NCBI GenBank assembly: GCA_020027645.1
Contig: JAHKKM010000009.1
Location: 1 to 38,003, forward strand
DNA length: 38,003 nucleotides
Direction: 5' to 3'
DNA from: Pseudomonadota bacterium
GTDB taxonomy: Bacteria; Pseudomonadota; Gammaproteobacteria; Steroidobacterales; Woeseiaceae
Part shown: in pieces, positions 19,891 through 31,434 of the stretch
Layout: every line of letters starts with the position of its first letter
Position numbering within the stretch: the first letter of the stretch is position 1
The notes under the pieces: generated by a model
Database searches by the model: none
Told to the model about the DNA's origin: nothing
Seen by the model: only the letters and a program-made list of their open reading frames with translations
Translations under genes and position numbers: made by a program

Positions 19891-22800
19891 GCCGCTACCT
19901 CCCGGTGCAGGTCCTGCAGGCGATTGATGTCACTGTCATCCAGATGCTCGATCGCGATGCAGGTCGCCAGGGCTGCGTCCAGCGTCGTGTAATAGGTTAC
20001 GTATCGACGCACAGCTTCGGCGCGAATCGACTGCGATTCGCGGACAGCCTGTTTCCCCTCGGTGGTATTGACTATCAGCGCAATTTCTCCGTTCTTAATC
20101 ATGTCGACGATGTGCGGCCTGCCCTCCCGGACTTTATTGGCCCTGCGACAGGCAATTCCGGCTTTCACCAGTTCCTGCGCAGTGCCGTGCGTGGCCACGA
20201 TGTCGAAACCCCGCTCGATCAGTACCCTTGCAAGTTCAACGGCGCCAGACTTGTCACGATCGCGAACACTGATCAGCGCGACTCCCTGTCTCGGCAGCAC
20301 AACACCCGAGGCAAGTTGTGCTTTGGCATAGGCCTCGCCAAAAGATCGACCGACACCCATTACTTCGCCGGTGGATTTCATTTCAGGTCCGAGTATCGGA
20401 TCTGCGCCGGCGAACTTGATGAACGGGAAGACTGCTTCCTTGACCGAATAGTACGGCGGTACACGCTGATTGACTACGCCCTGGCTCGCAAGCGATTCGC
20501 CGACCATGACCCGCGCCGCGATTTTTGCCAGCGGAACTCCGGTGGCCTTGGATACGAACGGCACTGTGCGTGATGCGCGCGGGTTCACTTCGAGCAGATA
20601 AATCACATTGTTCTGAATCGCGAACTGGGTATTCATCAAGCCTACGACCTTGAGTCCTTTTGCCAGCAGCACAACCTGCTCGGCGAGGGCCTTCTGCACG
20701 TCTGGTCCGAGACTGAACGGCGGCAAGGAACAGCCCGAATCTCCGGAATGCACCCCCGCCTGCTCTATGTGTTCCATGATGCCGCCAATAAACACACGTT
20801 CGCCGTCGCAAATCGCGTCAACGTCGACTTCCGTCGCCCGATCGAGAAAACGGTCGAGGAGCACAGGACTTGCGTTCGACACATTGATGGCGGCATCCAT
20901 ATACGCTTCCAGGTCGTCCGGGCTGTGCACCACTTCCATCGCTCTGCCACCCAAAACATAGGATGGCCGTACGATCAGCGGATAACCGACTTCGGCTCCC
21001 AGTGCTACCGCGTCACGCGTATTGCGCACTGTTCGATTCGGTGGCTGCCGTAACCCGAGCTTGTCGACGAGTTTCTGAAAGCGTTCCCGATCCTCAGCGA
21101 GATCGATGGAATCGGGCGATGTACCGATTATCGGAGCGCCGGCGGCTTCGAGGTCACGCGCAAGCTTCAGCGGTGTCTGTCCGCCGTACTGCACGATGAC
21201 ACCTTTGGGTTTCTCCTTGTCTATAACTTCCATGACGTCTTCGAAAGTCAGCGACTCGAAATAGAGCCTGTCCGAGATGTCGTAGTCTGTTGATACGGTC
21301 TCCGGATTGCAGTTCACCATGATGCTTTCGTAACCTGCTTCCTTGAGAGCCAGGGATGCGTGGACACAACAATAATCAAATTCAATTCCCTGGCCGATCC
21401 GATTGGGGCCGCCGCCGAGGATCATGATTTTTTGCCGCTCGGACGGCAGCGCCTCGCATTCCTCTTCATACGTCGAATACAGATACGCAGTGGTCGTGGC
21501 GAATTCGGCGGCACAGGTGTCGACGCGCTTGAACACAGGCCGTATGCCTAATTTGATGCGCTTCTGCCGGATGGCAGCTTCGTCACGTTGCAACAACTTG
21601 GCGATTCGCGCATCTGCAAAGCCCTTGCGTTTGAGCTGGCGCAGCCTGGCGGCATCCAGCGTCTCGATTCCTTCCTTGACGATTCTCGCTTCCTCGGCGA
21701 CCAGATCGGCGATTTGCGCAAGAAACCATGGATCGATTCGGGACAATTTCGCCACATCGGCAACCGAGAAACCGTGACGCATCGCATCGGCCACATACAA
21801 TATGCGCTCGGCGCCCGGGACCCGCAGTTCCTGGCGCAGCTGGTCCCGGGTCTCATCACTGTCCGGCGCGCTGCATCTCTCATCCAAGCCGGATATTCCA
21901 GTTTCCAGCCCGCGTAATGCTTTTTGCAAAGACTCCTGGAAGTTCCGTCCGATAGACATCACTTCGCCAACCGATTTCATCTGCGTGGTCAGACGTGGAT
22001 TTGCGCCGGGAAACTTCTCGAAGGTAAAGCGCGGAATTTTTGTGACCACGTAGTCGATGGTCGGCTCGAAAGACGCCGGTGTCGCACCGCCGGTGATGTC
22101 GTTGCGCAATTCGTCCAGCGTATAACCTATGGCGAGCTTGGCTGCGACTTTGGCGATCGGGAAACCGGTTGCCTTGGATGCCAGCGCCGAGGACCGGGAC
22201 ACACGCGGATTCATCTCGATCACCAGCAGGCGGCCATCCTCCGGGTTGACTGCGAATTGCACATTCGATCCACCTGTCTCGACGCCTATCTTCCGCAATA
22301 CATCGATCGATGCATTGCGCATGCGTTGGTATTCCTTGTCGGTCAGTGTCTGCGCCGGGGCAACGGTGATTGAGTCGCCGGTGTGCACACCCATAGGATC
22401 GAAATTTTCGATCGAGCAAACAATAATGCAGTTGTCATTGCGGTCGCGGACAACCTCCATCTCGAACTCTTTCCAGCCCAGCACGGACTCTTCCAGCAGC
22501 ACTTCATTGGTTGGCGACATTTCGAGGCCGTGAGACACGATCTCCTCGAACTCGTCGCGGTTGTATGCGACCCCGCCACCGGTGCCACCGAGGGTGAAGG
22601 ATGGCCGGATGATGGTAGGAAATCCTATGTTCGGTTGCTTTTGCAGCGCCTCTTCGAGCGTGTGCGCAATTTCCGCTTTTGCTACGTCGAGGCCAATGTC
22701 CTGCATCGCCTTGCGAAACAGCTCGCGATCCTCGGCCATATCGATAGCCTCGCGAGACGCGCCGATCAGTTCGACCTTGTATTTCTCCAGCACGCCCTCC

Positions 22801-23111
22801 CGCACCAGGTCCAGGGCGCAATTCAAGGCGGTCTGGCCACCCATCGTCGGCAGCAATGCGTCCGGCCGCTCACGCGCAATCACCCGTTCGAGCACGGCCC
22901 AATGCACCGGCTCGATGTAAATCGCGTCCGCCGTCTCCGGGTCCGTCATGATCGTCGCCGGATTGGAATTCACCAGGATCACCCGGTAGCCCTCGGCCTT
23001 CAGGGCCTTACAAGCCTGCGCACCGGAGTAATCAAATTCGCAGGCTTGTCCGATCACGATCGGGCCCGCGCCGATGATCAGTACACTGTCGATGTCGGTA
23101 CGCTTTGGCAT
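19887..23111 (-). CDS. carB: Carbamoyl-phosphate synthase large subunit
   Basis: Makes carbamoyl phosphate from bicarbonate, ammonia (from CarA) and two ATP, for arginine and pyrimidines. The 1074-residue protein has the two homologous ATP-grasp halves (about 1-400 and 555-935), the linking oligomerisation domain and a C-terminal MGS-like allosteric domain (about 936-1074) that in E. coli binds UMP and ornithine. Typical motifs are [22 protein letters not shown] at the N-terminus and its counterpart [22 protein letters not shown] near residue 565. It is separated from carA by 94 unusually AT-rich bases and overlaps greA by 4 nt. Confidence 0.98.
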   Translation of the reverse strand: MPKRTDIDSVLIIGAGPIVIGQACEFDYSGAQACKALKAEGYRVILVNSNPATIMTDPETADAIYIEPVHWAVLERVIARERPDALLPTMGGQTALNCALDLVREGVLEKYKVELIGASREAIDMAEDRELFRKAMQDIGLDVAKAEIAHTLEEALQKQPNIGFPTIIRPSFTLGGTGGGVAYNRDEFEEIVSHGLEMSPTNEVLLEESVLGWKEFEMEVVRDRNDNCIIVCSIENFDPMGVHTGDSITVAPAQTLTDKEYQRMRNASIDVLRKIGVETGGSNVQFAVNPEDGRLLVIEMNPRVSRSSALASKATGFPIAKVAAKLAIGYTLDELRNDITGGATPASFEPTIDYVVTKIPRFTFEKFPGANPRLTTQMKSVGEVMSIGRNFQESLQKALRGLETGISGLDERCSAPDSDETRDQLRQELRVPGAERILYVADAMRHGFSVADVAKLSRIDPWFLAQIADLVAEEARIVKEGIETLDAARLRQLKRKGFADARIAKLLQRDEAAIRQKRIKLGIRPVFKRVDTCAAEFATTTAYLYSTYEEECEALPSERQKIMILGGGPNRIGQGIEFDYCCVHASLALKEAGYESIMVNCNPETVSTDYDISDRLYFESLTFEDVMEVIDKEKPKGVIVQYGGQTPLKLARDLEAAGAPIIGTSPDSIDLAEDRERFQKLVDKLGLRQPPNRTVRNTRDAVALGAEVGYPLIVRPSYVLGGRAMEVVHSPDDLEAYMDAAINVSNASPVLLDRFLDRATEVDVDAICDGERVFIGGIMEHIEQAGVHSGDSGCSLPPFSLGPDVQKALAEQVVLLAKGLKVVGLMNTQFAIQNNVIYLLEVNPRASRTVPFVSKATGVPLAKIAARVMVGESLASQGVVNQRVPPYYSVKEAVFPFIKFAGADPILGPEMKSTGEVMGVGRSFGEAYAKAQLASGVVLPRQGVALISVRDRDKSGAVELARVLIERGFDIVATHGTAQELVKAGIACRRANKVREGRPHIVDMIKNGEIALIVNTTEGKQAVRESQSIRAEAVRRYVTYYTTLDAALATCIAIEHLDDSDINRLQDLHREVAA

Positions 23112-23205
23112 GGTCAGGCTTGCAAAGCGCGCCAGCCGACCGCTCGATCTGACGATATAAAATACATTATGAAAGACTCGTAAATTACTGTTATTTAAAT
23201 ATTAA

Positions 23206-24363
23206 CTAGAATGAAAGTGCTGTCTTTGTATGACTACGCTTGAGTGTGCCCATGGCCTCGATAAAGCGCTCGAACATTGGCACAAGGTCCTGCGGGCCAG
23301 GACTCGCTTCAGGATGTCCCTGGAAACTGAATGCTGGTTTGTCGGTAAAGGCCATGCCCTGCAGGCTGCCGTCGAAAAGTGATCGATGTGTCGCTACTAC
23401 ATTCTTCGGCAGGGTCTTTTCGTCTACGGCAAAACCGTGGTTCTGGCTGGTGATTAGGACCTTGCCCGTCTGAAGATCCTGTACCGGGTGATTCGCCCCA
23501 TGATGACCGAATTTCATCTTGACGGTCTTTGCTCCGGCCGCCAGGCCCAGCAGCTGGTGGCCAAGGCAGATGCCGAAGATCGGCAGGTCAACCTCCAGGA
23601 TGTCCCTGATGGCGTTGATCGCGTATTCGCAGGGTTCCGGATCGCCCGGCCCGTTGGAGAGGAACACACCGTCCGGCGCCATCCCGAGGACCTGTGACGC
23701 CGGCGTTTTTGCCGGCACCACGGTCATGCGGCAGTCGAGATCCGAGAGCAGCCGCAGGATATTGCGTTTGATGCCGTAATCGTAGGCGACAACGTGATAC
23801 GGAGCGATGCGCCGACTGAGAATTCGTGGCCGCCGGCCAAATTCACTACCGTGACACCACTGGTAAATACGATCCGTCGTCACGATCTTCGCCAGATCCA
23901 TGCCGGCTATGCCAGGGAACTTTCGCGCGTGCTGCACGGCAGTGGCCGGGTCGACTTCTCCGGTCATGATGCAGCCGGATTGCGCGCCCTTCTCCCGGAG
24001 TATGCGGGTGAGCTTCCGCGTGTCGATGTCGGCAATGGCGACGGTCTTGCCGGCGGTAAGAAAATCCGAAAAGCTCCGCTCGGATCGCCAGCTGCTCGTC
24101 AGCAGCGAGCTGTCGCGAATAACCAGGCCCGACGCATGCACTCGGGATGATTCCATGTCCTGACTGTTGGTCCCGGTATTTCCGATATGCGGATACGTGA
24201 GCGTAACGATTTGTCGGCAATACGACGGGTCAGTCAGGATCTCCTGGTAACCGGTCATTGCTGTATTGAAGACAACCTCGCCTATTGTCTTCCCATCCTT
24301 GCCGACCGAAATACCGTGGAATACGGTGCCGTCCTCCAGTGCGAGTATGGCGGGAGAGGTCAA
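23206..24363 (-). CDS. carA: Carbamoyl-phosphate synthase small subunit
   Basis: Glutamine amidotransferase subunit that feeds ammonia to CarB through an internal tunnel. The 385-residue protein has the N-terminal CPSase domain and a C-terminal class I GATase domain with the catalytic triad Cys266 (FGICLGHQ), His350 and Glu352 ([10 protein letters not shown]). The start is a TTG giving [21 protein letters not shown], which matches relatives (E. coli MIKSALLVLEDGTQFHG); no ATG fits. A terminator-like hairpin lies upstream, so carAB probably has its own promoter. Confidence 0.97.
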   Translation of the reverse strand: MTSPAILALEDGTVFHGISVGKDGKTIGEVVFNTAMTGYQEILTDPSYCRQIVTLTYPHIGNTGTNSQDMESSRVHASGLVIRDSSLLTSSWRSERSFSDFLTAGKTVAIADIDTRKLTRILREKGAQSGCIMTGEVDPATAVQHARKFPGIAGMDLAKIVTTDRIYQWCHGSEFGRRPRILSRRIAPYHVVAYDYGIKRNILRLLSDLDCRMTVVPAKTPASQVLGMAPDGVFLSNGPGDPEPCEYAINAIRDILEVDLPIFGICLGHQLLGLAAGAKTVKMKFGHHGANHPVQDLQTGKVLITSQNHGFAVDEKTLPKNVVATHRSLFDGSLQGMAFTDKPAFSFQGHPEASPGPQDLVPMFERFIEAMGTLKRSHTKTALSF

Positions 24364-24432
24364 TGAACAATCCCGTCAGGTCGTAGCAGTGAATTACTCT
24401 GGAATATCATCAATCCCGTACTCTAGATGCAC

Positions 24433-24461
24433 AAAAGCGGAAGGACTTTAGTCTTCCGCTT
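24433..24461 (-). terminator. Intrinsic terminator between dapB and carA
   Basis: On the minus strand a 9-bp stem (AAGCGGAAG / CTTCCGCTT) with a loop of about 9 nt ends in a short U-run (TTTT). It lies about 70 nt after dapB and 70 nt before carA, so it should end dnaJ-dapB transcription and separate carAB. The rest of the 166-nt gap shows no clear promoter or ARG box. Confidence 0.7.
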
Positions 24462-24529
24462 CAGGCGTCACCGGCAGTCCGGCGGCCCGCGGTAGTTTAC
24501 TCAAGCGGCCCCGGTGGCGCCAGCCGAAA

Positions 24530-25321
24530 TCAGGCCACAATGTCACGCAGACTGTAAAAGCCCGCGCGCTGGCCCACCAGCCAGCCAGCCGCTCGAAGTG
24601 CACCTTGAGCGAACACACGACGGTTCGTTACCTGGTGACTCAGTTGCAGGACTTCGTTATCGCTGGCAAATCGAACCGAATGTTCGCCCGGATTTTCACC
24701 TTGCCGGCTCACTGAATAAACGATATCGCCAGCTGCTGGCTCGCCCCGGGACCCGTCCGGGTCGTAGTGGTAGACCGCCTGAAACTCCTCGCCGCGACCT
24801 GCAGCGAGTGCTTCGCCAAGTTTCAGCGCCGTTCCCGAAGGAGCATCGCGCTTGTGCCGGTGATGAACCTCCGCAATCGATGCACTGAAATCGCTGCCGA
24901 GCGCCGCTGCTGCCTGTTGCACCAGCCGCTGCATCAGAGCAATGCCGAAACTCATATTGCGCTCATAAAGCAAAGGGATGTGCGCCGAAGCCGCTTGCAG
25001 GGCCGACAGGCCAATCGCATCGAGGCCGGTCACGCCACAGACCAATGGCGTTTTTTCCTGGACGGCGGCCGCAGCTACCGCCACACAGGCGTCCGGCAGG
25101 CTGAAATCGATCACGACATCGGCATTGCCGAGAATATCCCGCGGATGGCTGACGACCGGTACCGCGGGCAAACCGTCAATCGCCTCCAGCCGTGTGATTG
25201 CAGCCGACTTTCCACCCTTGCGAACACAGACGCCGGCAAGCTCCAGGTCGGCCGAGGCTGCGATTTCGGTCGCGATTGCCTGGCCCATCCTGCCTGCGCC
25301 AATCAGCGCGATTCTGAGCAT
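24530..25321 (-). CDS. dapB: 4-hydroxy-tetrahydrodipicolinate reductase
   Basis: NAD(P)H-dependent step of lysine and diaminopimelate synthesis. The 263-residue protein starts MLRIALIGAGRMGQAIATEI with the Rossmann GxGxxG loop. The catalytic region EVHHRHKRDAPSGTA supplies the His pair and the Lys, and PLVCGVTG is the cofactor loop. The ATG at 25321 is chosen because a longer in-frame extension overlaps dnaJ and lacks homology. It lies 16 nt after dnaJ, the gene order seen in pseudomonads. Confidence 0.97.
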   Translation of the reverse strand: MLRIALIGAGRMGQAIATEIAASADLELAGVCVRKGGKSAAITRLEAIDGLPAVPVVSHPRDILGNADVVIDFSLPDACVAVAAAAVQEKTPLVCGVTGLDAIGLSALQAASAHIPLLYERNMSFGIALMQRLVQQAAAALGSDFSASIAEVHHRHKRDAPSGTALKLGEALAAGRGEEFQAVYHYDPDGSRGEPAAGDIVYSVSRQGENPGEHSVRFASDNEVLQLSHQVTNRRVFAQGALRAAGWLVGQRAGFYSLRDIVA

Positions 25322-25337
25322 GCGGGTTCCCGAGCTA

Positions 25338-26465
25338 CTATTGGCTGATTCGTTCAAAAAATCGCTTGACGGTATCCAGCCATCCACCGGCGCGGGGATT
25401 GTGCCTGTTGCCACCCGAAGTCACCAGTTCATCGAATTTTCGTAGCAAAGACTCCTGTTCCTCGGTCAGGTTGATCGGCGTTTCGACAGCGACCTTGGCA
25501 AACAGATCGCCGGTGTGCCGCTCTCTGACTGTCGAGACACCTTTGCCGCGCAAGCGAAAGACCTTGCCGGATTGCGTGCCGGGTGGAATCTTGAGTGAGA
25601 CATGGCCATCCAGTGTCGGCAACTCAACCTCACCTCCAAGCGTCGCAGTCGCAATACTGACCGGAATCTCGCAGGAGAGATCGGGACCAGAGCGTTCGAA
25701 AAGCTTGTGCGGTTTGACGCGAATCTCGACGTAAAGATCGCCCGATGGGCCACCGTTCCGCCCCGCCTCGCCTTCGCCGGACAAGCGAATTCGGTCGCCG
25801 GAGTCGACACCTGCCGGCACTTTCACCGACAGTTTCTTGGTCTTGCTGACCCGACCCCGGCCATGACAGGTTTCACAGGGATCGTGAATTACCTTGCCCG
25901 CCCCCTTGCACGAGGGGCAGGTCTGCTGAATAGAGAAAAAGCCCTGCTGCATGCGCACCTGGCCGGCACCGCCGCAGGTCGTGCACTGGGTGGCTTCCGT
26001 GCCCTTCCTGGCACCGGAGCCGTTGCAGTCCCCGCAGGAGACCTGTGTCGGCACTTCGATGGTTACGGTGTCGCCGCTGACGGCGTGCTCAAGTTCGAGT
26101 TCCAGCTCATAGCCGAGGTCAGCGCCGCGGAAAACCTGGCTACGGCCACCCCGGCGCCCGCCGCCGAAAATATCGCCGAACACGTCGCCAAAAATATCGC
26201 CGAATCCTTCGGCGGAAAAACCACCGCCGCCGGGTTGCCCGCGCATTCCATCGTGACCAAAACGGTCATAAGTTGCGCGCCGGTCGGCATCCGTCAGGGC
26301 TTCGTATGCCTCCTTGGCTTCCTTGAACTTCATCCCCGACTCGGCATCGTCCTTGTTCCTGTCAGGGTGATGCTTCATGGCCAGGCGCCGGTACGCCTTT
26401 TTGATTTCGGCTTCCGTTGCCTCCCGGGACACGCCAAGAATTTCGTAGTAGTCGCGCTTCGCCAT
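25338..26465 (-). CDS. dnaJ: Chaperone DnaJ (Hsp40)
   Basis: Co-chaperone that delivers unfolded proteins to DnaK and stimulates its ATPase. The 375-residue protein has the J domain with HPD at 33-35, a Gly/Phe-rich linker ([20 protein letters not shown]), the zinc domain with four CxxCxGxG-type repeats ([32 protein letters not shown]) and two C-terminal substrate domains. It lies 75 nt after dnaK, with a hairpin in the gap. Confidence 0.98.
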   Translation of the reverse strand: MAKRDYYEILGVSREATEAEIKKAYRRLAMKHHPDRNKDDAESGMKFKEAKEAYEALTDADRRATYDRFGHDGMRGQPGGGGFSAEGFGDIFGDVFGDIFGGGRRGGRSQVFRGADLGYELELELEHAVSGDTVTIEVPTQVSCGDCNGSGARKGTEATQCTTCGGAGQVRMQQGFFSIQQTCPSCKGAGKVIHDPCETCHGRGRVSKTKKLSVKVPAGVDSGDRIRLSGEGEAGRNGGPSGDLYVEIRVKPHKLFERSGPDLSCEIPVSIATATLGGEVELPTLDGHVSLKIPPGTQSGKVFRLRGKGVSTVRERHTGDLFAKVAVETPINLTEEQESLLRKFDELVTSGGNRHNPRAGGWLDTVKRFFERISQ

Positions 26466-26485
26466 GTCCTGCCTGTTCGTATTAT

Positions 26486-26515
26486 GAACCGGGCGCCATC
26501 ACAGGCGCCCGGTTC
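26486..26515 (-). terminator. 12-bp GC-rich hairpin between dnaK and dnaJ
   Basis: Perfect inverted repeat GAACCGGGCGCC (26486-26497) / GGCGCCCGGTTC (26504-26515) with a 6-nt loop. No U-run follows toward dnaJ. A partial terminator or processing site here would help keep DnaJ well below DnaK, a known need, but that role is inferred. Confidence 0.5.
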
Positions 26516-26540
26516 GGTTATTGCATTCTACTGCTCGAAA

Positions 26541-28466
<1,926 letters not shown>

Positions 28467-28506
28467 AAATTCCGATCTCCGCTTGGAAATAACTAAACTG
28501 GCTTGT

Positions 28507-28534
28507 AGGTGGGGCCGCGACGGCGGGTTTCAAG
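28507..28534 (-). promoter_or_regulatory. Sigma32 (heat-shock) promoter of dnaK
   Basis: On the minus strand a perfect -35 CTTGAAA is followed after 13 nt by CCCCACCT, close to the -10 consensus CCCCATNT. It ends about 40 nt upstream of the dnaK ATG. Match to the known sigma32 consensus is strong; activity is inferred. Confidence 0.8.
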
Positions 28535-28561
28535 CACGAAAATCAGTGAAAAACCGGCATT

Positions 28562-29137
28562 TCATGTCTTGGTGGCCGGTTCAGCCGAAACTACCACCCG
28601 GGCCGGCCGAAGCAGGCGCCCGTTCAGGGTATAGCCCTTTTGAAATACCGTCAGGATTGACCCAGGCTCCACGTGGTCAGACGGCTGCATGGTGATTGCC
28701 TCATGCAGTTGCGGGTCGAACGGCTCCCCGTGGGGGTCGATCTCGCGGATACCGAACTGTTCCATGGTCGACGTGAGCAGCTTCAGGGTGGCCTCAAAGC
28801 CTGCACGGATTGCTGCGGCGTCGTTCTGCTCGCCGGTCGTCAGCCCGAGTTCGAGACTGTCGCGAACGGCCAGCAAATCAGCGGCAAAGCGCTCCAGCGC
28901 GAATTTTCGGGCATTGTCGACGTCTCGCTGCGTCCGTTTGCGCACATTGTCGAGTTCTGCAAGGGCACGAACATATTTGTCCCAGTTGTCGTCGGCCCGC
29001 GCCTTGAGCTCGGCCAAGGCCTGCTCCTGCGCGGCTGCTGTCATACCCGACGGGTCGACCGCGGATTGATCGGTACTGTTTACAGCAGCCTCTGTGTCGT
29101 CACTGGCAATATCAGCCATTTTCGGCGTCCCGCTCAT
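28562..29137 (-). CDS. grpE: Nucleotide exchange factor GrpE
   Basis: Releases ADP from DnaK and acts as a thermosensor. The 191-residue protein has a disordered acidic N-terminus, a long coiled coil (about 45-105, KARADDNWDKYVRALAELDNVRKRTQRDVDNARK) and the C-terminal beta domain (DPHGEPFDPQLHEAI, VFQKGYTLNGRLLRPARVVVS). A second ATG at 29119 is a possible start. It lies upstream of dnaK with its own sigma32-type promoter. Confidence 0.96.
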   Translation of the reverse strand: MSGTPKMADIASDDTEAAVNSTDQSAVDPSGMTAAAQEQALAELKARADDNWDKYVRALAELDNVRKRTQRDVDNARKFALERFAADLLAVRDSLELGLTTGEQNDAAAIRAGFEATLKLLTSTMEQFGIREIDPHGEPFDPQLHEAITMQPSDHVEPGSILTVFQKGYTLNGRLLRPARVVVSAEPATKT

Positions 29138-29207
29138 TGCTATACGGCTCCGGATGTCGCAAATCTGAGGTCACCGCAGCGACCACTGGTAAATAATCAG
29201 GCTGAAA

Positions 29208-29235
29208 GTTTGGGGGTATCGCCGAGAATATCAAG
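29208..29235 (-). promoter_or_regulatory. Sigma32-type promoter of grpE
   Basis: On the minus strand CTTGATA (one mismatch to CTTGAAA) is followed after 13 nt by CCCCAAAC, near the CCCCATNT consensus. It ends about 70 nt upstream of grpE, in the 162-nt hrcA-grpE gap. The spacing equals that of the dnaK promoter, which raises confidence. Confidence 0.65.
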
Positions 29236-29299
29236 TCCGGACACCCATCGGGCACACCGATTCGTCACCAAAAGTGATTTGCCAGGCGAACAGGTCCCG

Positions 29300-30367
29300 T
29301 CAGCCCGGCGGTTCGTGAACACCTTTTAAGGCGGACTCCAGCAGTCTCGCGGTGATATCGACGATGGGTACGACCCGGTCGTAGGCCATTCGCGTCGGAC
29401 CAATCACACCCAGAACCCCGATGTGATCGTCGTCGACACGATACGGCGCGGTAACCACGCTGCAATTGTCGAGGATGCTGAATCCCGACTCCTGCCCGAT
29501 AAATATCTGCACGCCACTGGCATTTATGCTGCGGTCCAGCAGATCGAGCAGAAGTCGTTTGCGTGAAAACGCATCGAACAGACGTCGCAGCGTCTCAAGG
29601 TCGGACAATTCGGCGAAATTCATGAGATTGGCCTCTCCCGCCAGAACGAACTCGCCGGGCGGCCTGGACGGCCCAACCATCGCGGACTGGGCAACCGAAA
29701 TAATGTCATGCATCGCTTGATTCATGGAGTCGCGGGTGCCCTCGAGTTCTGTAATGAGCTCTTCCCGAATCTGTGCCAGGTCCATGCCGACATAGTGCTC
29801 ATTGATGAAATTGGCCGCACGGCGCAGCTCATCCGCACTTCGCGGTGATTCGGTAGTGAGGATTCTGTTCTGCACTTCACGGTCATTGATTACCAGGATG
29901 GCCAGAATGCGATTGTCGGACAGTGGCAGAAAGTCAATCTGGCGCAGGATCGATTTCTGACCGCGCGGCACCGTTACCACACCGGCAAGGCTGGTGAATT
30001 TCGAAAGTAAGTGTGAAACGGAACTCAACAGTGCTTCGGGATCTTCCTGCTGCTGCGCGATCTGGGATTTCAATTGGCGTATATCGATATCTTTCGGCTG
30101 CTTGTACCGGATCAGCGAATCGACGAACAACCGGTAGCCCTGAGGCGTTGGCACCCTGCCAGCAGACGTGTGCGGTGCAGACACGAGGCCCAGGTCCTCG
30201 AGGTCCGACATGATATTGCGGATCGTGGCTGGGCTCAGGTCGACGCCGGCGTCTTTGGACAGGGTACGCGACCCGACCGGCTGTCCGTCGCGAATAAAGC
30301 GCCGTATCAGCACTTTCAGCAGGTACTGGGCACGTTCATTGGGTAATGGACTGACTGCTTCGGTCAT
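29300..30367 (-). CDS. hrcA: Heat-inducible transcription repressor HrcA
   Basis: Repressor that in other bacteria binds CIRCE operators before groESL and dnaK genes. The 355-residue protein has the N-terminal winged helix (RAQYLLKVLIRRFIRDGQPVGSRTLSKDAGVDLSPATIRNIMSDLEDLGLV) with DNA-contact residues, and the C-terminal GAF-like domain ending IGPTRMAYDRVVPIVDITARLLESAL. A TTG 11 codons upstream is an alternative start. No CIRCE inverted repeat is seen in this window, so its targets (perhaps groESL) must lie elsewhere. Divergent from nadK. Confidence 0.95.
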   Translation of the reverse strand: MTEAVSPLPNERAQYLLKVLIRRFIRDGQPVGSRTLSKDAGVDLSPATIRNIMSDLEDLGLVSAPHTSAGRVPTPQGYRLFVDSLIRYKQPKDIDIRQLKSQIAQQQEDPEALLSSVSHLLSKFTSLAGVVTVPRGQKSILRQIDFLPLSDNRILAILVINDREVQNRILTTESPRSADELRRAANFINEHYVGMDLAQIREELITELEGTRDSMNQAMHDIISVAQSAMVGPSRPPGEFVLAGEANLMNFAELSDLETLRRLFDAFSRKRLLLDLLDRSINASGVQIFIGQESGFSILDNCSVVTAPYRVDDDHIGVLGVIGPTRMAYDRVVPIVDITARLLESALKGVHEPPG

Positions 30368-30531
30368 GATTTGCGGGATACACAGAAATTGCGCTGGCAA
30401 CTCATTGCGAAAATGTCCAGATTATCTACTGCCAACAGCTTGGCGGCTGGTTCGGTGTTTGCAACAATCAGCTGCAGCCAGCCTGTAAGCTAGTAGCGAC
30501 CGTCCTCGGGCAGAATATAGTCAACCAGCGC

Positions 30532-31431
30532 ATGACTCAACCTTTCAACACCGTCGCCCTCGTCGGCCGACACGAGGATGAACGCGTCGCCGAACCGATG
30601 GCGGCTCTTGTGCGCTATTTGACAAAAACCGGTACCACGGTGATCGCGAGCCCGGGCATAGCGGCAGCATTTGGTGCCCGCTCCGTCGAGGAGGCGGAAA
30701 TTGCCGACCAGGCCGATCTGATCATAGCCGTTGGCGGTGACGGCACGATGCTTTACGCAGCGAAACTTGCGGGCAATGTCAATGTGCCGCTGCTCGGCGT
30801 AAACCGCGGCCGCCTCGGCTTTCTGACCGATGTTTCGCCTGCGGAAATGATCGGCAGCGTGCAGCGTATTCTGCGTGGCGAATTCACCAGTGAAACGCGC
30901 CTGTTACTGGATGCCTGTATTCGCGCCCCTGACGGCAGCGAGCGCAGCGCGACCGCGCTGAACGACATCGTTGTGCAGCGTGGCGACGGCGGGCGGATGC
31001 TGTATTTTGAAACCCTCATCGCCGGACGGCCGTTGAATGCACATGCCGGAGATGGGCTGATCGTGGCCACTCCGACAGGATCGACTGCTTATGCCTTGAG
31101 TTGCGGCGGACCCATCATCGAGCCCAACCTGAATGCAATTGTTATTGTGCCCGTTTGCCCGCATACGCTGAGCGATCGGCCGATCGTTATTTCTGCCGAT
31201 CTCCGTATCGAGGTCACCCTGCATTCCCACGGAAACAGCAAGGCGGAGATCGCAGTGGACGGCATAAGCCTGGGCCATCTGGGACCTGAAGACCGGCTCG
31301 TCATCACGCGTTCAAATCGGCAAATAACGCTGATCCACCCCCCAGGTTACGATTTCTATGAAATTTTGCGGTCGAAACTGCACTGGGGCCACGACACCCG
31401 GTTTGCAGCCGCCGCCGAAGACGCGGGCTAG
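30532..31431 (+). CDS. nadK: NAD kinase
   Basis: Phosphorylates NAD to NADP. The 299-residue protein has the catalytic GGDGTM loop (68-73) and the NE/D-rich TPTGSTAYALSCGGPIIEP region conserved in the family. An ATG start without a clear Shine-Dalgarno lies 164 nt from the divergent hrcA. recN begins 3 nt downstream, the same pairing as in E. coli, and the two are probably one operon. Confidence 0.97.
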   Translation: MTQPFNTVALVGRHEDERVAEPMAALVRYLTKTGTTVIASPGIAAAFGARSVEEAEIADQADLIIAVGGDGTMLYAAKLAGNVNVPLLGVNRGRLGFLTDVSPAEMIGSVQRILRGEFTSETRLLLDACIRAPDGSERSATALNDIVVQRGDGGRMLYFETLIAGRPLNAHAGDGLIVATPTGSTAYALSCGGPIIEPNLNAIVIVPVCPHTLSDRPIVISADLRIEVTLHSHGNSKAEIAVDGISLGHLGPEDRLVITRSNRQITLIHPPGYDFYEILRSKLHWGHDTRFAAAAEDAG

Positions 31432-31434
31432 GTC

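Noticed and set aside
29138..30531. CIRCE operator near hrcA or grpE
   Set aside because: Read both gaps on both strands; no TTAGCACTC/GAGTGCTAA dyad is present.
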